DNA from: Sulfuricellaceae bacterium
Lineage (GTDB): Bacteria; Pseudomonadota; Gammaproteobacteria; Burkholderiales; Sulfuricellaceae
Length of the DNA: 32,957 nucleotides
Assembly: GCA_030690895.1 (NCBI GenBank)
Contig: JAUYFQ010000082.1
Coordinates: 1-32,957, forward strand
Reading direction: 5' to 3'
Made by a program: the position numbers and the translations under genes. Position 1 is the first letter of the stretch. Every line of letters starts with the position of its first letter. This document shows positions 25,794-32,957 of the stretch, one piece after another. The notes under the pieces were generated by a model, which had not been told where the DNA came from, did no database searches, and saw only the letters and a program-made list of their open reading frames with translations.

Positions 25794-26588
25794 TTATCTG
25801 GTTAGCTCCCAAGATTCGTAGCCCGGATGCAGCGCAGCGGAATCCGGGGATTGCTCGTCCTGAAACCCCGGATTCCGCTGCGCTGCATCCGGGCTACCCA
25901 CTACCGGTAGGGGGTTTGGGTGACAACCGGATAAGCACGGTTCGATCATCCCCGCGTCATCCTCCCCCGCCTTGCTCACCCGCCGGTCGACCGGCCAGGC
26001 TCGCATGGCTTCGGCCTGATACGGGATGAGCAGCCCAGCTACATCTTCCGACTGCGCGCTCAGCCAAACTTGCCAGTGTTCCGGCGCGAGGATCACTGGC
26101 ATGCGGTCGTGGATGGGTTGCATCAGCGCATTCGGGCCGGTGGTGACAATGGCGCAAGTACGCAGGATTTCGCCGTTGGGTGATTTCCAGGATTCCCATA
26201 GGCCGGCCATCGCGAGCGGATCCCCGGATTTCAGGCTGATGTAATACGGCTGCTTGGCCTTGCCTTGCGTGCCCCACTCAAAGAAGCCGCTGGCCGGGAT
26301 CAGGCAGCGGCGGCGTTTGAAGGCTTCGCGGAACGCGGGCTTCTCGGCCACGCTTTCGCCGCGCGCGTTGTTGAGCTTGTTGCCGATGGTGGGGTCTTTG
26401 GCCCAGTGCGGAATTAGCCCCCAGCGCAGCAGGTGCAGTACGCGCTGGCCTTCGGGGGAGTGGCGGATCACCGGAATGTCGGTGCCGGGAGGAATGTTGA
26501 AGCGCGGCGCGAAATCGGCACAGGCAGCCAGGCCGAAGTGCTCCGCGACCTGGGCGGGGGTGGCGTTGAAGGCGTAGCGGCCGCACAT
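25794..26588 (-). CDS. SRAP/HMCES-YedK protein with repeat-derived C-terminal tail
   Basis: SRAP proteins form a covalent thiazolidine link between Cys2 and abasic sites in single-stranded DNA, shielding them. Cys2 (MCGRY), the NARGES segment with Asn74, Glu104 in GFFEWG and His160 in PIHDRMP are all present, and the core is of normal length (about 217 residues). After EDDAGMIEP the frame enters the repeat: the last ~47 residues (with SPDAAQRNPG and PDSAALHPGY) are translated palindrome. The original stop seems to have been lost when the repeat arrived; the core is probably still functional. The ATG at 26588 is fixed by Cys2. It lies 15 nt after hipA. Confidence 0.92.
   Translation of the reverse strand: MCGRYAFNATPAQVAEHFGLAACADFAPRFNIPPGTDIPVIRHSPEGQRVLHLLRWGLIPHWAKDPTIGNKLNNARGESVAEKPAFREAFKRRRCLIPASGFFEWGTQGKAKQPYYISLKSGDPLAMAGLWESWKSPNGEILRTCAIVTTGPNALMQPIHDRMPVILAPEHWQVWLSAQSEDVAGLLIPYQAEAMRAWPVDRRVSKAGEDDAGMIEPCLSGCHPNPLPVVGSPDAAQRNPGFQDEQSPDSAALHPGYESWELTR
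25818..25897. repeat. Perfect 32-bp inverted repeat (CCGGATGCAGCG family)
   Basis: Left arm 25818-25849 and right arm 25866-25897 are exact complements over 32 bp, with a 16-nt spacer. Each arm contains CCCGGATGCAGCGCAGCGGA. Diverged copies of the same unit occur at 3035-3180. The next bases (25898-25941) resemble 60-99. The palindrome lies within the 3' end of the SRAP frame. It has the look of a REP/MITE-like dispersed element moved in trans. Confidence 0.9.
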
Positions 26589-26603
26589 CGCTCAGTTCAC
26601 CAT

Positions 26604-27857
26604 TCAGCTCGCTGCGCTGAACTCGGCGTGCGCACTGAACGAACTCGCGGTGACCTCGATGTCGGCACGCGCGATGCCGGCGCCACCGGCGATGCCAGGC
26701 CATCCCGCGACGGCACGCATCACCTCGGCCACGAAGGCTTGGGCACGCGCGGACGTGAGGCCATAGAACGGCGCGGTCGAGAGCACGGTCTCCAGCGACG
26801 GGCGGTTGTCGACATCATCCAGGTTGAGCACATGCTCGGCCTTGTCGATGTTCGGATTGACGTCGAAGGCCGGCGCCAGGCGCCAGCCTTTCGTGCTCAG
26901 GATGAATCCATGATTGCGCAGGTGGTCATCGCGGTTGCCGATCGCGACATTGAAGGCCACGCGGCGAAACAGTTGCTCCAGGTCGCCGCGCACGTGGTCG
27001 GGGTGGCCGTGCTTTTGCAGAAACTCGGCGAGTTCCAGATAACTGGTGCCTTCGCTGACGTCTTTCTTCAGCAGGGTCATGGCCGAGGCATAGAAACGAC
27101 GACGGTCCTCGGCACGATCGAAACGCCGCACGCTGAAGGTGTGGTAGCCGCGCGGATTCAGTCGTGCCACCCTGGCGTCCGGCACGTCGATGCCGGCCTG
27201 TCGGGCGAGGGTCCAGGCGACCCCCTCCCAGGCCCCGATGTCCCGGTCATCGTCATACGCGGGGAACTTGGCGATCCAGAATGATCCGTCATTTTCCCGG
27301 AAGTTGGCTTTGGGGCGTGCGCCGCCAAGCGAAGCGCCTGGGGCCACCAGCACGGCAAGCCACCGGCGTAGCTGGTCGAGGTCGTCAATGCGCTTGTGCG
27401 TGAGTTCACCCGCGATGACCGCGAGCTCGGCCAGGCTGGTGACTGGCGGGGCCGCCCGGGGCTCATAGTCCAGGAAGTCTTCGCTTCCCGTGAAGCGGAA
27501 ACGCAATGCGCCCTGCCGGGTGACATCCTGCACGCCAAGGAGGAAGTCCCAGGGGTAGAGCGTGCGTGCCGGGCGGCCTGCATCCTTGGCTTGCAACGCC
27601 TCACGACGACGCATGAGGGTCTGTCCCCAGCGGTCGGGCGACGAGTCGAGGAAGATGCCGAAGTTGCCGGTCTCCGCCTTGGGGAAAAACGGCGCGGCGT
27701 CCAGGCTCAGTTGGGGGTCGATGGCGAATGCGATGTCCTGTCTGAGCCAGGTCTTGCTGTAGGTAAACCACACCTGGCCACGGTCGTGCGACAACGTCCC
27801 CAGTTGTTGCAACGGGCAAAGGTCGCTGTCGAGCCAGACTTCCAGCGTGTCGCTCAT
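26604..27857 (-). CDS. hipA: HipA-type serine/threonine kinase toxin
   Basis: HipA kinases phosphorylate translation-related targets such as aminoacyl-tRNA synthetases and cause growth arrest and persistence. The 417-residue protein has the N-terminal subdomain (about 1-130, GNFGIFLDSSPDRWGQTLM), a phosphate-binding loop SLGGARPKANF (177-186), catalytic Asp310 and Asn315 in IGNRDDHLRNHGF, and the metal-binding Asp332 in LAPAFDVNP. Length is close to E. coli HipA (440). ATG 27857 overlaps the hipB stop (ATGA). The exact substrate cannot be inferred. Confidence 0.93.
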   Translation of the reverse strand: MSDTLEVWLDSDLCPLQQLGTLSHDRGQVWFTYSKTWLRQDIAFAIDPQLSLDAAPFFPKAETGNFGIFLDSSPDRWGQTLMRRREALQAKDAGRPARTLYPWDFLLGVQDVTRQGALRFRFTGSEDFLDYEPRAAPPVTSLAELAVIAGELTHKRIDDLDQLRRWLAVLVAPGASLGGARPKANFRENDGSFWIAKFPAYDDDRDIGAWEGVAWTLARQAGIDVPDARVARLNPRGYHTFSVRRFDRAEDRRRFYASAMTLLKKDVSEGTSYLELAEFLQKHGHPDHVRGDLEQLFRRVAFNVAIGNRDDHLRNHGFILSTKGWRLAPAFDVNPNIDKAEHVLNLDDVDNRPSLETVLSTAPFYGLTSARAQAFVAEVMRAVAGWPGIAGGAGIARADIEVTASSFSAHAEFSAAS

Positions 27858-28162
27858 CGGGTGCCCTTCCTGGGCGCAGCCAACGCCAGGTCTTGCAGCC
27901 GGCGGCCGAGCGCGTCATCGGCCGCGACGGCCGACAGGTCGCTTTCGAGGCCATAGACGGAAAGCACCCGGAGGTAGGTGCCGATCGTCACCGAGGGGTC
28001 TCCGCGTTCCACCTTGACCAGGGTCGGGCGAGAAATCGCACAACGCGCAGCAACCGTCGTGGTGGTCAAGCGCCGACGCAAGCGCGCGAGCCGCAGCCGC
28101 TCACCGAACTCAGTGAGCAGCCTGGATTCCGACGGAAACGCGAGCGGGGGTTTGCTTGGCAT
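27854..28162 (-). CDS. hipB: HipB-type helix-turn-helix antitoxin
   Basis: The 102-residue protein has an Xre-type helix-turn-helix at about residues 25-70 (RLRLARLRRRLTTTTVAARC then ISRPTLVKVERGDPSVTIGT), the common HipB fold that binds operators and the HipA kinase. The ATG at 28162 is chosen since the frame upstream passes through the operator palindromes. It is the first gene of the pair and its stop overlaps hipA's start. A basic, disordered C-terminus (RRLQDLALAAPRKGTR) may contact HipA. Confidence 0.88.
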   Translation of the reverse strand: MPSKPPLAFPSESRLLTEFGERLRLARLRRRLTTTTVAARCAISRPTLVKVERGDPSVTIGTYLRVLSVYGLESDLSAVAADDALGRRLQDLALAAPRKGTR

Positions 28163-28166
28163 GGTG

Positions 28167-28210
28167 AAACCATTATTGACACAATATGTGTTAATTGTAA
28201 ATAATGGTTT
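28167..28210. promoter_or_regulatory. hipBA operator: nested palindromes
   Basis: AAACCATTATT (28167-28177) and AATAATGGTTT (28200-28210) are perfect 11-bp inverted arms. Between them is a second palindrome, ACACAATATGTGT (28179-28191). The block is AT-rich in GC-rich DNA and begins 5 nt upstream of the hipB ATG. Autorepression by HipB at such repeats is well established for the family; the assignment here is by position. Confidence 0.75.
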
Positions 28211-28255
28211 TCGTTGTGTTGGAGAACAGCGCCACAATCCGCAGTCACCGGATCA

Positions 28256-28792
28256 TCACGCAGGCTCACCCAGCAAGTCTTTGACCGCGCTGTCGGCCGA
28301 CTCGGACGCCTCCATGTCGGTCACCGCATAAGCCTCGAACAGCGCGTTGCCACGGTCGAACAAGTCGACGAGGGTGTTCTGAAGCTCGGCCATGCTTTCG
28401 AACTCCGTGCCGAACACCCCTGCCCGTCCGCGAACCACGCGAACCTTGCACAGCAGGGCCAGCAGTAGCTGAATGGCGCCAATTCCCCTATGGAGAAACC
28501 ACAACCAGTGCGGCCATTCGGCGGCCAGGCGGCGGAAGAAAGCGCGTACTTCCGGGATTTCCGGCACTTCCCTTGGATCGTGATCGTAGCCGCTGACCTG
28601 GAAGAACAGCGATTCGCGGTAGAGCCGCATGTTCTCGGCGCTATCGGTCAGCACATGGAGGCGTTCAAGGGCGCTGGCGATGTTGCCGGTCTCGATGTCC
28701 CGCCTGCTGATGTCGAGCACGATGATTGCCGGGTCAGTGTTGTCCGCCAGGCCATCGGCATCGGTCAGGCGTAGTCGCGGGTCGTAGTTCAT
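28256..28792 (-). CDS. Hypothetical protein (178 residues) of accessory regions
   Basis: I recognise no named domain. The protein starts NYDPRLRLTDADGLADNTDP, then IIVLDISRRDIETGNIASAL, a tryptophan-rich stretch RLAAEWPHWLWFLHRGIGAI followed by QLLLALLCKV (one moderately hydrophobic segment, perhaps buried helix rather than membrane), and an acidic end. From memory, close relatives occur as uncharacterised proteins in integrative elements and plasmids. It lies between VapBC and HipBA on the same strand, with 93 nt before hipB, so it may be cargo. ATG 28792 has no strong ribosome site. Confidence 0.7.
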   Translation of the reverse strand: MNYDPRLRLTDADGLADNTDPAIIVLDISRRDIETGNIASALERLHVLTDSAENMRLYRESLFFQVSGYDHDPREVPEIPEVRAFFRRLAAEWPHWLWFLHRGIGAIQLLLALLCKVRVVRGRAGVFGTEFESMAELQNTLVDLFDRGNALFEAYAVTDMEASESADSAVKDLLGEPA

Positions 28793-28857
28793 GCGTAACA
28801 GTACTTGTCATCCAGGAGGTACGAAGCTTAAGGAATCTCCAACCTGCATACCTGCCC

Positions 28858-29277
28858 CTATGCGGCAGGCACAGCAACTGCGGGTCTGACCCCCAGACGC
28901 TTCGCTCGGCGTGCGAAGCGACGGTCGTCAAAGCTCATGAATTCCGCGCAATGGCCGCTGGCCAGCAGGTGCAAGGCATCAGCGAAGTCCAGCCCCTCGG
29001 CATGCCAGGCCAGGGCATCACTGATGCGCGACCATTCCTCGACGCTGACGTTGACCAATCCGAGCAGATGTTTGACAACCCGAACGAAATCCTCAGCGGC
29101 AAAGCCATAAAAAGCACGCAATACCCATTCGAGTTCGAGGATCACCGTCAGGGGCACGAACACCTGTGGGGACTCGCTCAGGATGCGGCGTGCGATCGGA
29201 CGTTGCCTGGCGGCCTCGGGGTCGGCCGGGTCATCGACGTAGAAACGCGCCAGGATGTTGGTATCAAGCGCGATCAT
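28858..29277 (-). CDS. vapC: VapC-type PIN-domain ribonuclease toxin
   Basis: PIN-domain toxins cleave RNA, often tRNA or rRNA, using a cluster of acidic residues. Here the set is Asp5 (MIALDTNILARF), Glu48 (VILELEWVL), Asp97/Asp100 (LDFADALHL) and Asp117/118 (SFDDRRFARRA), spaced as in VapC. The 139-residue length is normal. The start is the ATG at 29277, since the PIN fold begins immediately; the longer frame to 29385 is within vapB. The start overlaps the last 14 nt of vapB. Confidence 0.93.
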   Translation of the reverse strand: MIALDTNILARFYVDDPADPEAARQRPIARRILSESPQVFVPLTVILELEWVLRAFYGFAAEDFVRVVKHLLGLVNVSVEEWSRISDALAWHAEGLDFADALHLLASGHCAEFMSFDDRRFARRAKRLGVRPAVAVPAA

Positions 29278-29536
29278 CTTCGCGATCTCCTTCAGCTTCT
29301 CGCATGGCGGCGGCGACATCGAAATCGGCAAGCCGGCGAGCGCCCGGCCGCTTGCAAACCAGCATGCCGAAGCCGTCTTCGGCATTGGTTTGGGCTACCT
29401 GGCGCTTCACCTCGGCGTGAATGACATTCCCTTCCAGGCTGAAATCAAGTTGGCAGCCGGGAGTGATGCCCAGGCGGCGACGGATTTCCACTGGAATGAC
29501 GACCTGGCCTTTATCGGAAACGGTGACAGTCAGCAT
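29264..29536 (-). CDS. vapB: VapB-type AbrB/SpoVT antitoxin
   Basis: The 90-residue protein begins with a swapped-hairpin AbrB domain (TVTVSDKGQVVIPVEIRRRL then GITPGCQLDF), a DNA-binding fold used by VapB antitoxins. The C-terminal part (RRLADFDVAAAMREAEGDRE) is an acidic helix expected to occupy the VapC active site. It overlaps vapC and is preceded by a symmetric operator-like site. Confidence 0.92.
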   Translation of the reverse strand: MLTVTVSDKGQVVIPVEIRRRLGITPGCQLDFSLEGNVIHAEVKRQVAQTNAEDGFGMLVCKRPGARRLADFDVAAAMREAEGDREDDRA

Positions 29537-29549
29537 GGCGGCCTCTTTC

Positions 29550-29564
29550 TCTTACATGGTAAGA
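29550..29564. promoter_or_regulatory. Probable vapBC operator
   Basis: TCTTAC and GTAAGA form a perfect 6-bp inverted repeat around ATG, 14 nt upstream of the vapB start. AbrB-type VapB proteins bind palindromes at their own promoter, so this is the likely site. Confidence 0.55.
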
Positions 29565-29836
29565 ATACTTTAGCACGTCCCCCCCGCAGCCAGCGCAACC
29601 TGTTCCTTGCAGATCATCATTCAGCAAAGGCCATTTGGCGCCTTCCGGGTCGATGCCAGGCCGTATGTGAGGGGCATGGGGGTGGCGCGAAACAGGCAAA
29701 TGGCAGTTGTCGCAGGTCACGTTTCCTCCGTGATTCGCTTGAGCCGCGAGGGTTGAATCTCGGTGGAAGCTTGCGGCTTCACCCCAAACCAGTTCCGGAT
29801 GCCAAGCAGGCTGGTCGCGGTGAAGCCTACAGCCGT
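29565..29836. other. Gene-free stretch before the integrase relic
   Basis: No intact gene is seen. On the minus strand one frame reads CDNCHLPVSRHPHAPHIRPG followed by IDPEGAKWPL, which looks protein-like with a Cys-x2-Cys, but it lacks a start, neighbours or clear limits and is not called. Confidence 0.4.
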
Positions 29837-30852
29837 GAGGCTGATCTGATTCGCCAGTATCTGGATACCTATCCGCAGGCTGCGAACAGGAAAGCATGGC
29901 ATCGGCAACGACTCCTCGACCGCCAGCTTGCCGCTTTGATCTGGATCGAGCGGCTGCTGGCCACCGATCCCGTGGCAGACGACCCGGTTTCCGCCTGGTT
30001 CGACCAACCGGTGGCCGAGCGGCTGGCGCTCGCCGACATCCCGACCATCGGCGCGCTGCTGGAGCGCATCCGTGATCGTGGGTAGCCTCCGGCCTGTTCG
30101 AGTGGCTGGTGCGCGTCCAATACTGTGCATTCAACCCCTGGGATGCAGTGAGCAAGGGGCTGGCACGCCACGAAGAAGCACCCGAGGACATCGAGCTGAC
30201 TCGCGTGCTCTCGGTCGGCCAGTGGCAATACCTCATGGACCACCTGCACGGTCTGCCGCTGGATGAGCATGCCCACCGTCTCCGGTTCGTCCTGCCGTTT
30301 GCACACGCCACCGGCCTGCGGGTTTCCGAACTGGTGGATGCGAAAATCGGGCGGCTCTACACGATGCCATTGCGTGACCGTCTCGGCATCCGCTGGATGC
30401 TCAAGGTGCTGGGCAAGGGTGGGAAGTGGCGCGCCGTGCCGCTGTCGGAGCGGGTGGTGTCGCTGCTTGGCGCGTATCTGGCTCAGCGTGGCCTCGATCC
30501 CGATCCGCTTGCCAACCCGCCGGAGACGCCCCTCATCGCCAGAATCGACGGCAATGATCCCGTCTCTTCGAGCGGGCTCTACAAGGCGATTCGTGGCCTG
30601 TTCCAGAGCGCGGCTGATGCGTTGCGCGCGGATGGCCGCGGCCAGGAAGCCAAAGCCTTCGACCGGGCCAGCGTCCACTGGTTGAGACACACCTGTGGCA
30701 GTCATATGGGATCGGCTGGCGTTCCGGTCAACCTCGTTCAAAAACTCCTGGGGCACGCGAGCCTGGCTACCACGAGCATCTACACCGATTCCGACGAAGA
30801 GCGGCTGTGGCAGGAAATCACTGAGCTGGAGGGCATGGGCAGTGCGCATTGA
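29837..30852 (+). pseudogene. Decayed tyrosine-type integrase
   Basis: The first part (29837-30085) reads LIRQYLDTYPQAANRKAW through RQLAALIWIERLLATDP to PTIGALLERIRDRG and ends at a TAG; it resembles the N-terminal domain of a phage-type tyrosine integrase group. The second part resumes in another frame (GLFEWLVRVQYCAFNPWDAV, about 30092 onward) and holds a full catalytic domain: Arg in HATGLRVSELVDA, HWLRHTCGSH with the His-x2-Arg, and KLLGHASLATTSIYT with the final His and the Tyr nucleophile. Compared with relatives (recalled), some tens of residues between the parts are missing, so this is a frameshift plus deletion. A GTG at 30109 could still start a catalytic-domain protein of 247 residues. 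Confidence 0.78.
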
Positions 30853-31087
30853 GTTCAGGAGCGACCAGCGCGGCTACGTGCTGGCCCTGGAGCGTGACCT
30901 GCTGGGCGCGTTTGTTCTGTATCGGCGCTGGTATGGTTTGCACAACCGGCGTGGCGGGATGAAGCAGCAGGTCTTCCTGGACGAGGAATCCGCAGTGCAG
31001 GAGTTCAAGCGGATCGAGACGATGAGGGGTAGGCGCGGCTATGTCGCGGTGCATCGTCAGAGCGGTGGCCTCGCTGGGACTGTGTAG
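30842..31087 (+). CDS. Small WGR-like protein
   Basis: The 81-residue frame starts at GTG 30842, overlapping the integrase stop, and reads VRIEFRSDQRGYVLALERDL, FVLYRRWYGLHNRRGGMKQQ, VFLDEESAVQEFKRIETMRG. The RRWYGL...RGG pattern and the Gly-rich turn followed by VF-DEESAVQEFKRI resemble WGR domains, which bind DNA ends in PARPs and occur as stand-alone small proteins in bacteria. The link with the integrase relic suggests it travelled with that element. The start codon and family are moderately supported. Confidence 0.6.
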   Translation: MRIEFRSDQRGYVLALERDLLGAFVLYRRWYGLHNRRGGMKQQVFLDEESAVQEFKRIETMRGRRGYVAVHRQSGGLAGTV

Positions 31088-31135
31088 CAAAGACTGGCAT
31101 GTGAAGAGAATCTGATCCAAAGCCTATGGCGGCTG

Positions 31136-31240
31136 ATGCGGCACCCCAAAGCCGCGCACCGATACGAACTGCTGCCCAGCTTGGTGCTGGGTTTTCATGG
31201 AACGGACGTGGAATCCGCCGAGCGTGTGTTGGCCGGCATT
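31136..31240 (+). pseudogene. Truncated N-terminus of a DUF3990-like/ADP-ribosyltransferase-like gene
   Basis: From ATG 31136 the frame reads RYELLPSLVLGFHGTDVESA ERVLAG, then loses protein character at the edge of an AT-rich inverted repeat. LVLGFHGTD is the start of a family (recalled as DUF3990-like, toxin-related) whose members continue with a DYDWLG/GIYFWE segment; those are absent. About 35 codons remain. Confidence 0.55.
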
Positions 31241-31278
31241 TCATACATATCCACATTAATGATCTGCATATGTATGAA
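31240..31278. repeat. AT-rich 11-bp inverted repeat at a gene break
   Basis: TTCATACATAT (31240-31250) and ATATGTATGAA (31268-31278) are perfect complements with a 17-nt spacer. The left arm begins exactly where the truncated gene loses its reading. It may be an element end, a recombination scar or a transcription end for fic, whose stop is at 31340 on the other strand. Confidence 0.7.
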
Positions 31279-31339
31279 TATCTCTGTGCGCACCCAACCG
31301 CGAGAGACCTTTACCAGGCTCGGAATTGGCGCACTTGGT

Positions 31340-32548
31340 TCAGCCCGTATCGGCCTCCGCCTCCGGCCACAGGCGCGGAAACAGGAAACGTAATGAGGCG
31401 AGTGGCACGGCGAAGGACACCGGGGCGCGAGTGCTGGGGGAGGTGAGCAAGCCCCAGTCCAGCAGGCTGGCGAGCACTCGCCGGGCGGTGCGATCAGGCA
31501 ATCCGGTCATGGCCATGAAACGGGCACGTTCCACCGGGCCGGCCATAGCCACGTAGTGGACTGCTTCCAGAGCATCGGCCTTGACGACCGATTTCTCACT
31601 GCCCATCTGCCAAGGATGCGCCCCCAACCAGGTGAGCAGATCGGCGATACGGTCCCGCAGGCTGCCAAGGTCCAGTTTGCCGGCCATGAACTGCGCCTGG
31701 TCGAGACAGGTTTCCAGGAAAAAGCTGGCAAAGGCCACCAGATCTTCCTGGGACAGGGGGCCGCGACCATCATAGTCGTGGCGGCGCGCAAAGTCGGCAT
31801 TGTTGAGGTGTGCGTAGTAGTCCTCCTGCCTGCGCGCGAGGCCGCGCATGGGTGACCACAGTCCCTGAGTCAGGCCCAGATTGTAGAAGACCAGGTGCGA
31901 ATGCAGACGGGCGGCGCGGCCGTTGCCATCGCGGAATGGGTGTATCCACAGCAGGCGATGATGCGCACACGCCACCCCCACCACAGCCTGTTCCAGGCCA
32001 GGCAGCAGGCGATATCGGGCTGACCAGGCGGCCAGCAATCCTTCCACTTCCTCCGCTGGCGGGGCCACGTGCCGACCGGCTGCGACTTGCCGGGTGCGCC
32101 AGGCACCAGGGACGATGATCTCATCCCCTTCGTCGGTAACGCGGTCGGCCTCGGGCAAACGGCAGTACAGGGCGGCGTGGATGTCGCCGATGAAGGCCGG
32201 GTCATAGAGTGTCTGTCGGGACAGTCCGGCCACCCGCGCCTCCAATTCCGCCTCGGCGTCCATGTGGGCGACTGCCAGGCGCTGCTTGCGGGCCTGCTTG
32301 GCGTCGGCGTCATACTGGTTCGCAAGAGCACGCTCGATGTCCGCCGGCCGGGTGTGCTGGCCCTCGATCTTGTTGGTGTAGTAGGAGTTCATGGCCCGCA
32401 GGCGCGGTGCCAGGGCAAGGGCAAGGGGCTGGCCAGCATAGGCGGAGAGCCGGTGGCAATGGGACGCCAGCTCAGCCGCCTGCTCCAGCAGAGGGCCGAG
32501 GACACGCTCTTCCGGGAAGAGGGGTTGAAAGACGCCGATATCTGCCAT
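31340..32548 (-). CDS. Fic-domain protein (AMP-transferase family) with C-terminal winged helix
   Basis: Fic proteins transfer AMP or related groups onto target proteins. The 402-residue protein has an N-terminal inhibitory motif, YYTNKIEGQ (Thr58 to Gly63, the [S/T]xxxE[G/N] pattern), so it is a class II (self-inhibited) Fic, and the catalytic motif HPFRDGNGRAAR (203-214). An N-terminal Fic_N-like region precedes it and a winged-helix region follows (MTGLPDRTARRVLASLLDWG near 340). The ATG at 32548 is chosen; a GTG at 32587 would lie within the repeated upstream sites. No separate FicT antitoxin gene is visible. The winged helix suggests autorepression at the upstream repeats. Confidence 0.92.
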   Translation of the reverse strand: MADIGVFQPLFPEERVLGPLLEQAAELASHCHRLSAYAGQPLALALAPRLRAMNSYYTNKIEGQHTRPADIERALANQYDADAKQARKQRLAVAHMDAEAELEARVAGLSRQTLYDPAFIGDIHAALYCRLPEADRVTDEGDEIIVPGAWRTRQVAAGRHVAPPAEEVEGLLAAWSARYRLLPGLEQAVVGVACAHHRLLWIHPFRDGNGRAARLHSHLVFYNLGLTQGLWSPMRGLARRQEDYYAHLNNADFARRHDYDGRGPLSQEDLVAFASFFLETCLDQAQFMAGKLDLGSLRDRIADLLTWLGAHPWQMGSEKSVVKADALEAVHYVAMAGPVERARFMAMTGLPDRTARRVLASLLDWGLLTSPSTRAPVSFAVPLASLRFLFPRLWPEAEADTG

Positions 32549-32587
32549 GGTTTTGATCGCGTTCAGTTTCCAGAAAGGACACTTCAC

Positions 32588-32677
32588 TGGACAGTTTATT
32601 GGACAGTTACGATATGCACCATCATATTGATGTAATTAGTTTATCCATCAAACTACGGATATAACATGGACAGTTTA
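32588..32677. promoter_or_regulatory. Three TGGACAGTT(T)A repeats upstream of fic
   Basis: TGGACAGTTTA occurs at 32588-32598 and 32667-32677, and TGGACAGTTA at 32600-32609, all in the same direction; a partial GGACACTT lies at about 32578. The block is AT-rich and directly upstream of fic. It looks like a multi-site operator, plausibly bound by the Fic protein's own winged helix. Confidence 0.55.
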
Positions 32678-32738
32678 GTGATGACTCGTTGCGAGTCTTC
32701 CATTGAGCATGGCACCCTGGCTTGCCGCCAGGAACTAT

Positions 32739-32957
32739 TGTGGACCCCGTTTCCAAGACACCAGATTAAGCTGCGCGATGGCATAAGGAATGAAAAGCGA
32801 TGAGCGAAGCGAAAAAGCGGAAGGTGCATGTCCCCGAGTTCAAGGCCAAGGTCGGTCTGGAAGCCTTGCGCGGGGTCAAGACGCTCAACGAGATCGGCCA
32901 GGAGTACGGCGTTCACCCGGTCCAGGTAGGGCAGTGGAAGAAGGAAATCCAGGAGCA
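32739..32957 (+). mobile_element. Left end of an IS3-family insertion sequence (cut by window end)
   Basis: TGTGGACCCCGTTTCCAAGA at 32739 onward resembles the terminal inverted repeats of IS3-family elements that begin TGGACCCCG, and orfA starts about 60 nt inside, as expected. The right end and target duplication lie outside the window. The exact terminus (32739 or 32741) is uncertain. Confidence 0.65.
32800..32957 (+). CDS. IS3-family transposase OrfA (partial)
   Basis: The frame begins [20 protein letters not shown], then [20 protein letters not shown] and [12 protein letters not shown], a helix-turn-helix typical of IS3-family OrfA proteins, which bind the element's ends and are fused by frameshifting to the OrfB catalytic part. 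It is open at the window end (52 codons seen). Confidence 0.92.
   Translation, partial: MSEAKKRKVHVPEFKAKVGLEALRGVKTLNEIGQEYGVHPVQVGQWKKEIQE

Noticed and set aside
29511-30311. 266-residue minus-strand frame containing CDNCHLPVSRHP
   Set aside because: Most of it is antisense to the integrase relic. The CxxC part looks protein-like but has no start, length or neighbour support.

Overview
The window looks like part of a proteobacterial chromosome, most likely beta- or gammaproteobacterial. It is GC-rich over most of its length, begins with a fused NDP-forming acyl-CoA synthetase/GNAT gene of the Pat type, and carries dispersed palindromic repeats of the 'CCGGATGCAGCGCAGCGGAATCCGGG' family (one copy at 25818-25897). 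No rRNA, tRNA or CRISPR array was seen. The window is almost entirely accessory DNA: defence genes, toxin-antitoxin (TA) modules, integrase remnants and the start of an IS3-type insertion sequence.

Layout. 1-2848: short repeats, then the Pat-like gene. 2849-3394: gene-free, with strong inverted repeats and a minus-strand tyrosine-recombinase remnant. 3395-7959 (+): an Xre/RES toxin-antitoxin pair overlapping by 4 nt a large SWIM/SNF2 helicase gene, which is frameshifted exactly at an 8-bp tandem repeat. 7960-8351: gene-free apart from a relic of an RNase H-like gene. 8352-23946 (-): ten tightly packed genes in one direction. In transcription order they are a phosphorothioate-type HNH endonuclease (frameshifted), an AIPR protein, two unrecognised proteins, a NERD-nuclease/UvrD-like helicase, DrmA, DrmB, a cytosine-C5 methyltransferase (DrmMII position), Vsr endonuclease, and a 99-residue protein.

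The minus-strand operon is the main discovery candidate. DrmA, DrmB and the C5 methyltransferase are the hallmark set of class 2 DISARM, but I see no phospholipase-D protein (DrmC). In its place are a NERD nuclease-helicase, an AIPR gene and a Vsr gene, and two unknown genes occupy the position where DrmE might be expected. Seven of the nine gene junctions overlap or are separated by 3 nt or less, and the other two are about 18 nt, so the set is very probably co-transcribed and translationally coupled. A plausible model is self/non-self marking by the methyltransferase, repair of its deamination damage by Vsr, attack on incoming DNA by DrmAB plus the NERD helicase, and AIPR and HNH proteins as extra effectors.

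24405-32587 is a TA-rich stretch: RHH/ParE (+), macro-domain protein, SRAP protein, HipBA, an unknown 178-residue protein, VapBC (all -), a decayed tyrosine integrase followed by a WGR-like small protein (+), a truncated gene resembling a toxin N-terminus, and a Fic protein (-) with repeated operator-like sites. The window ends inside orfA of an IS3-family element.
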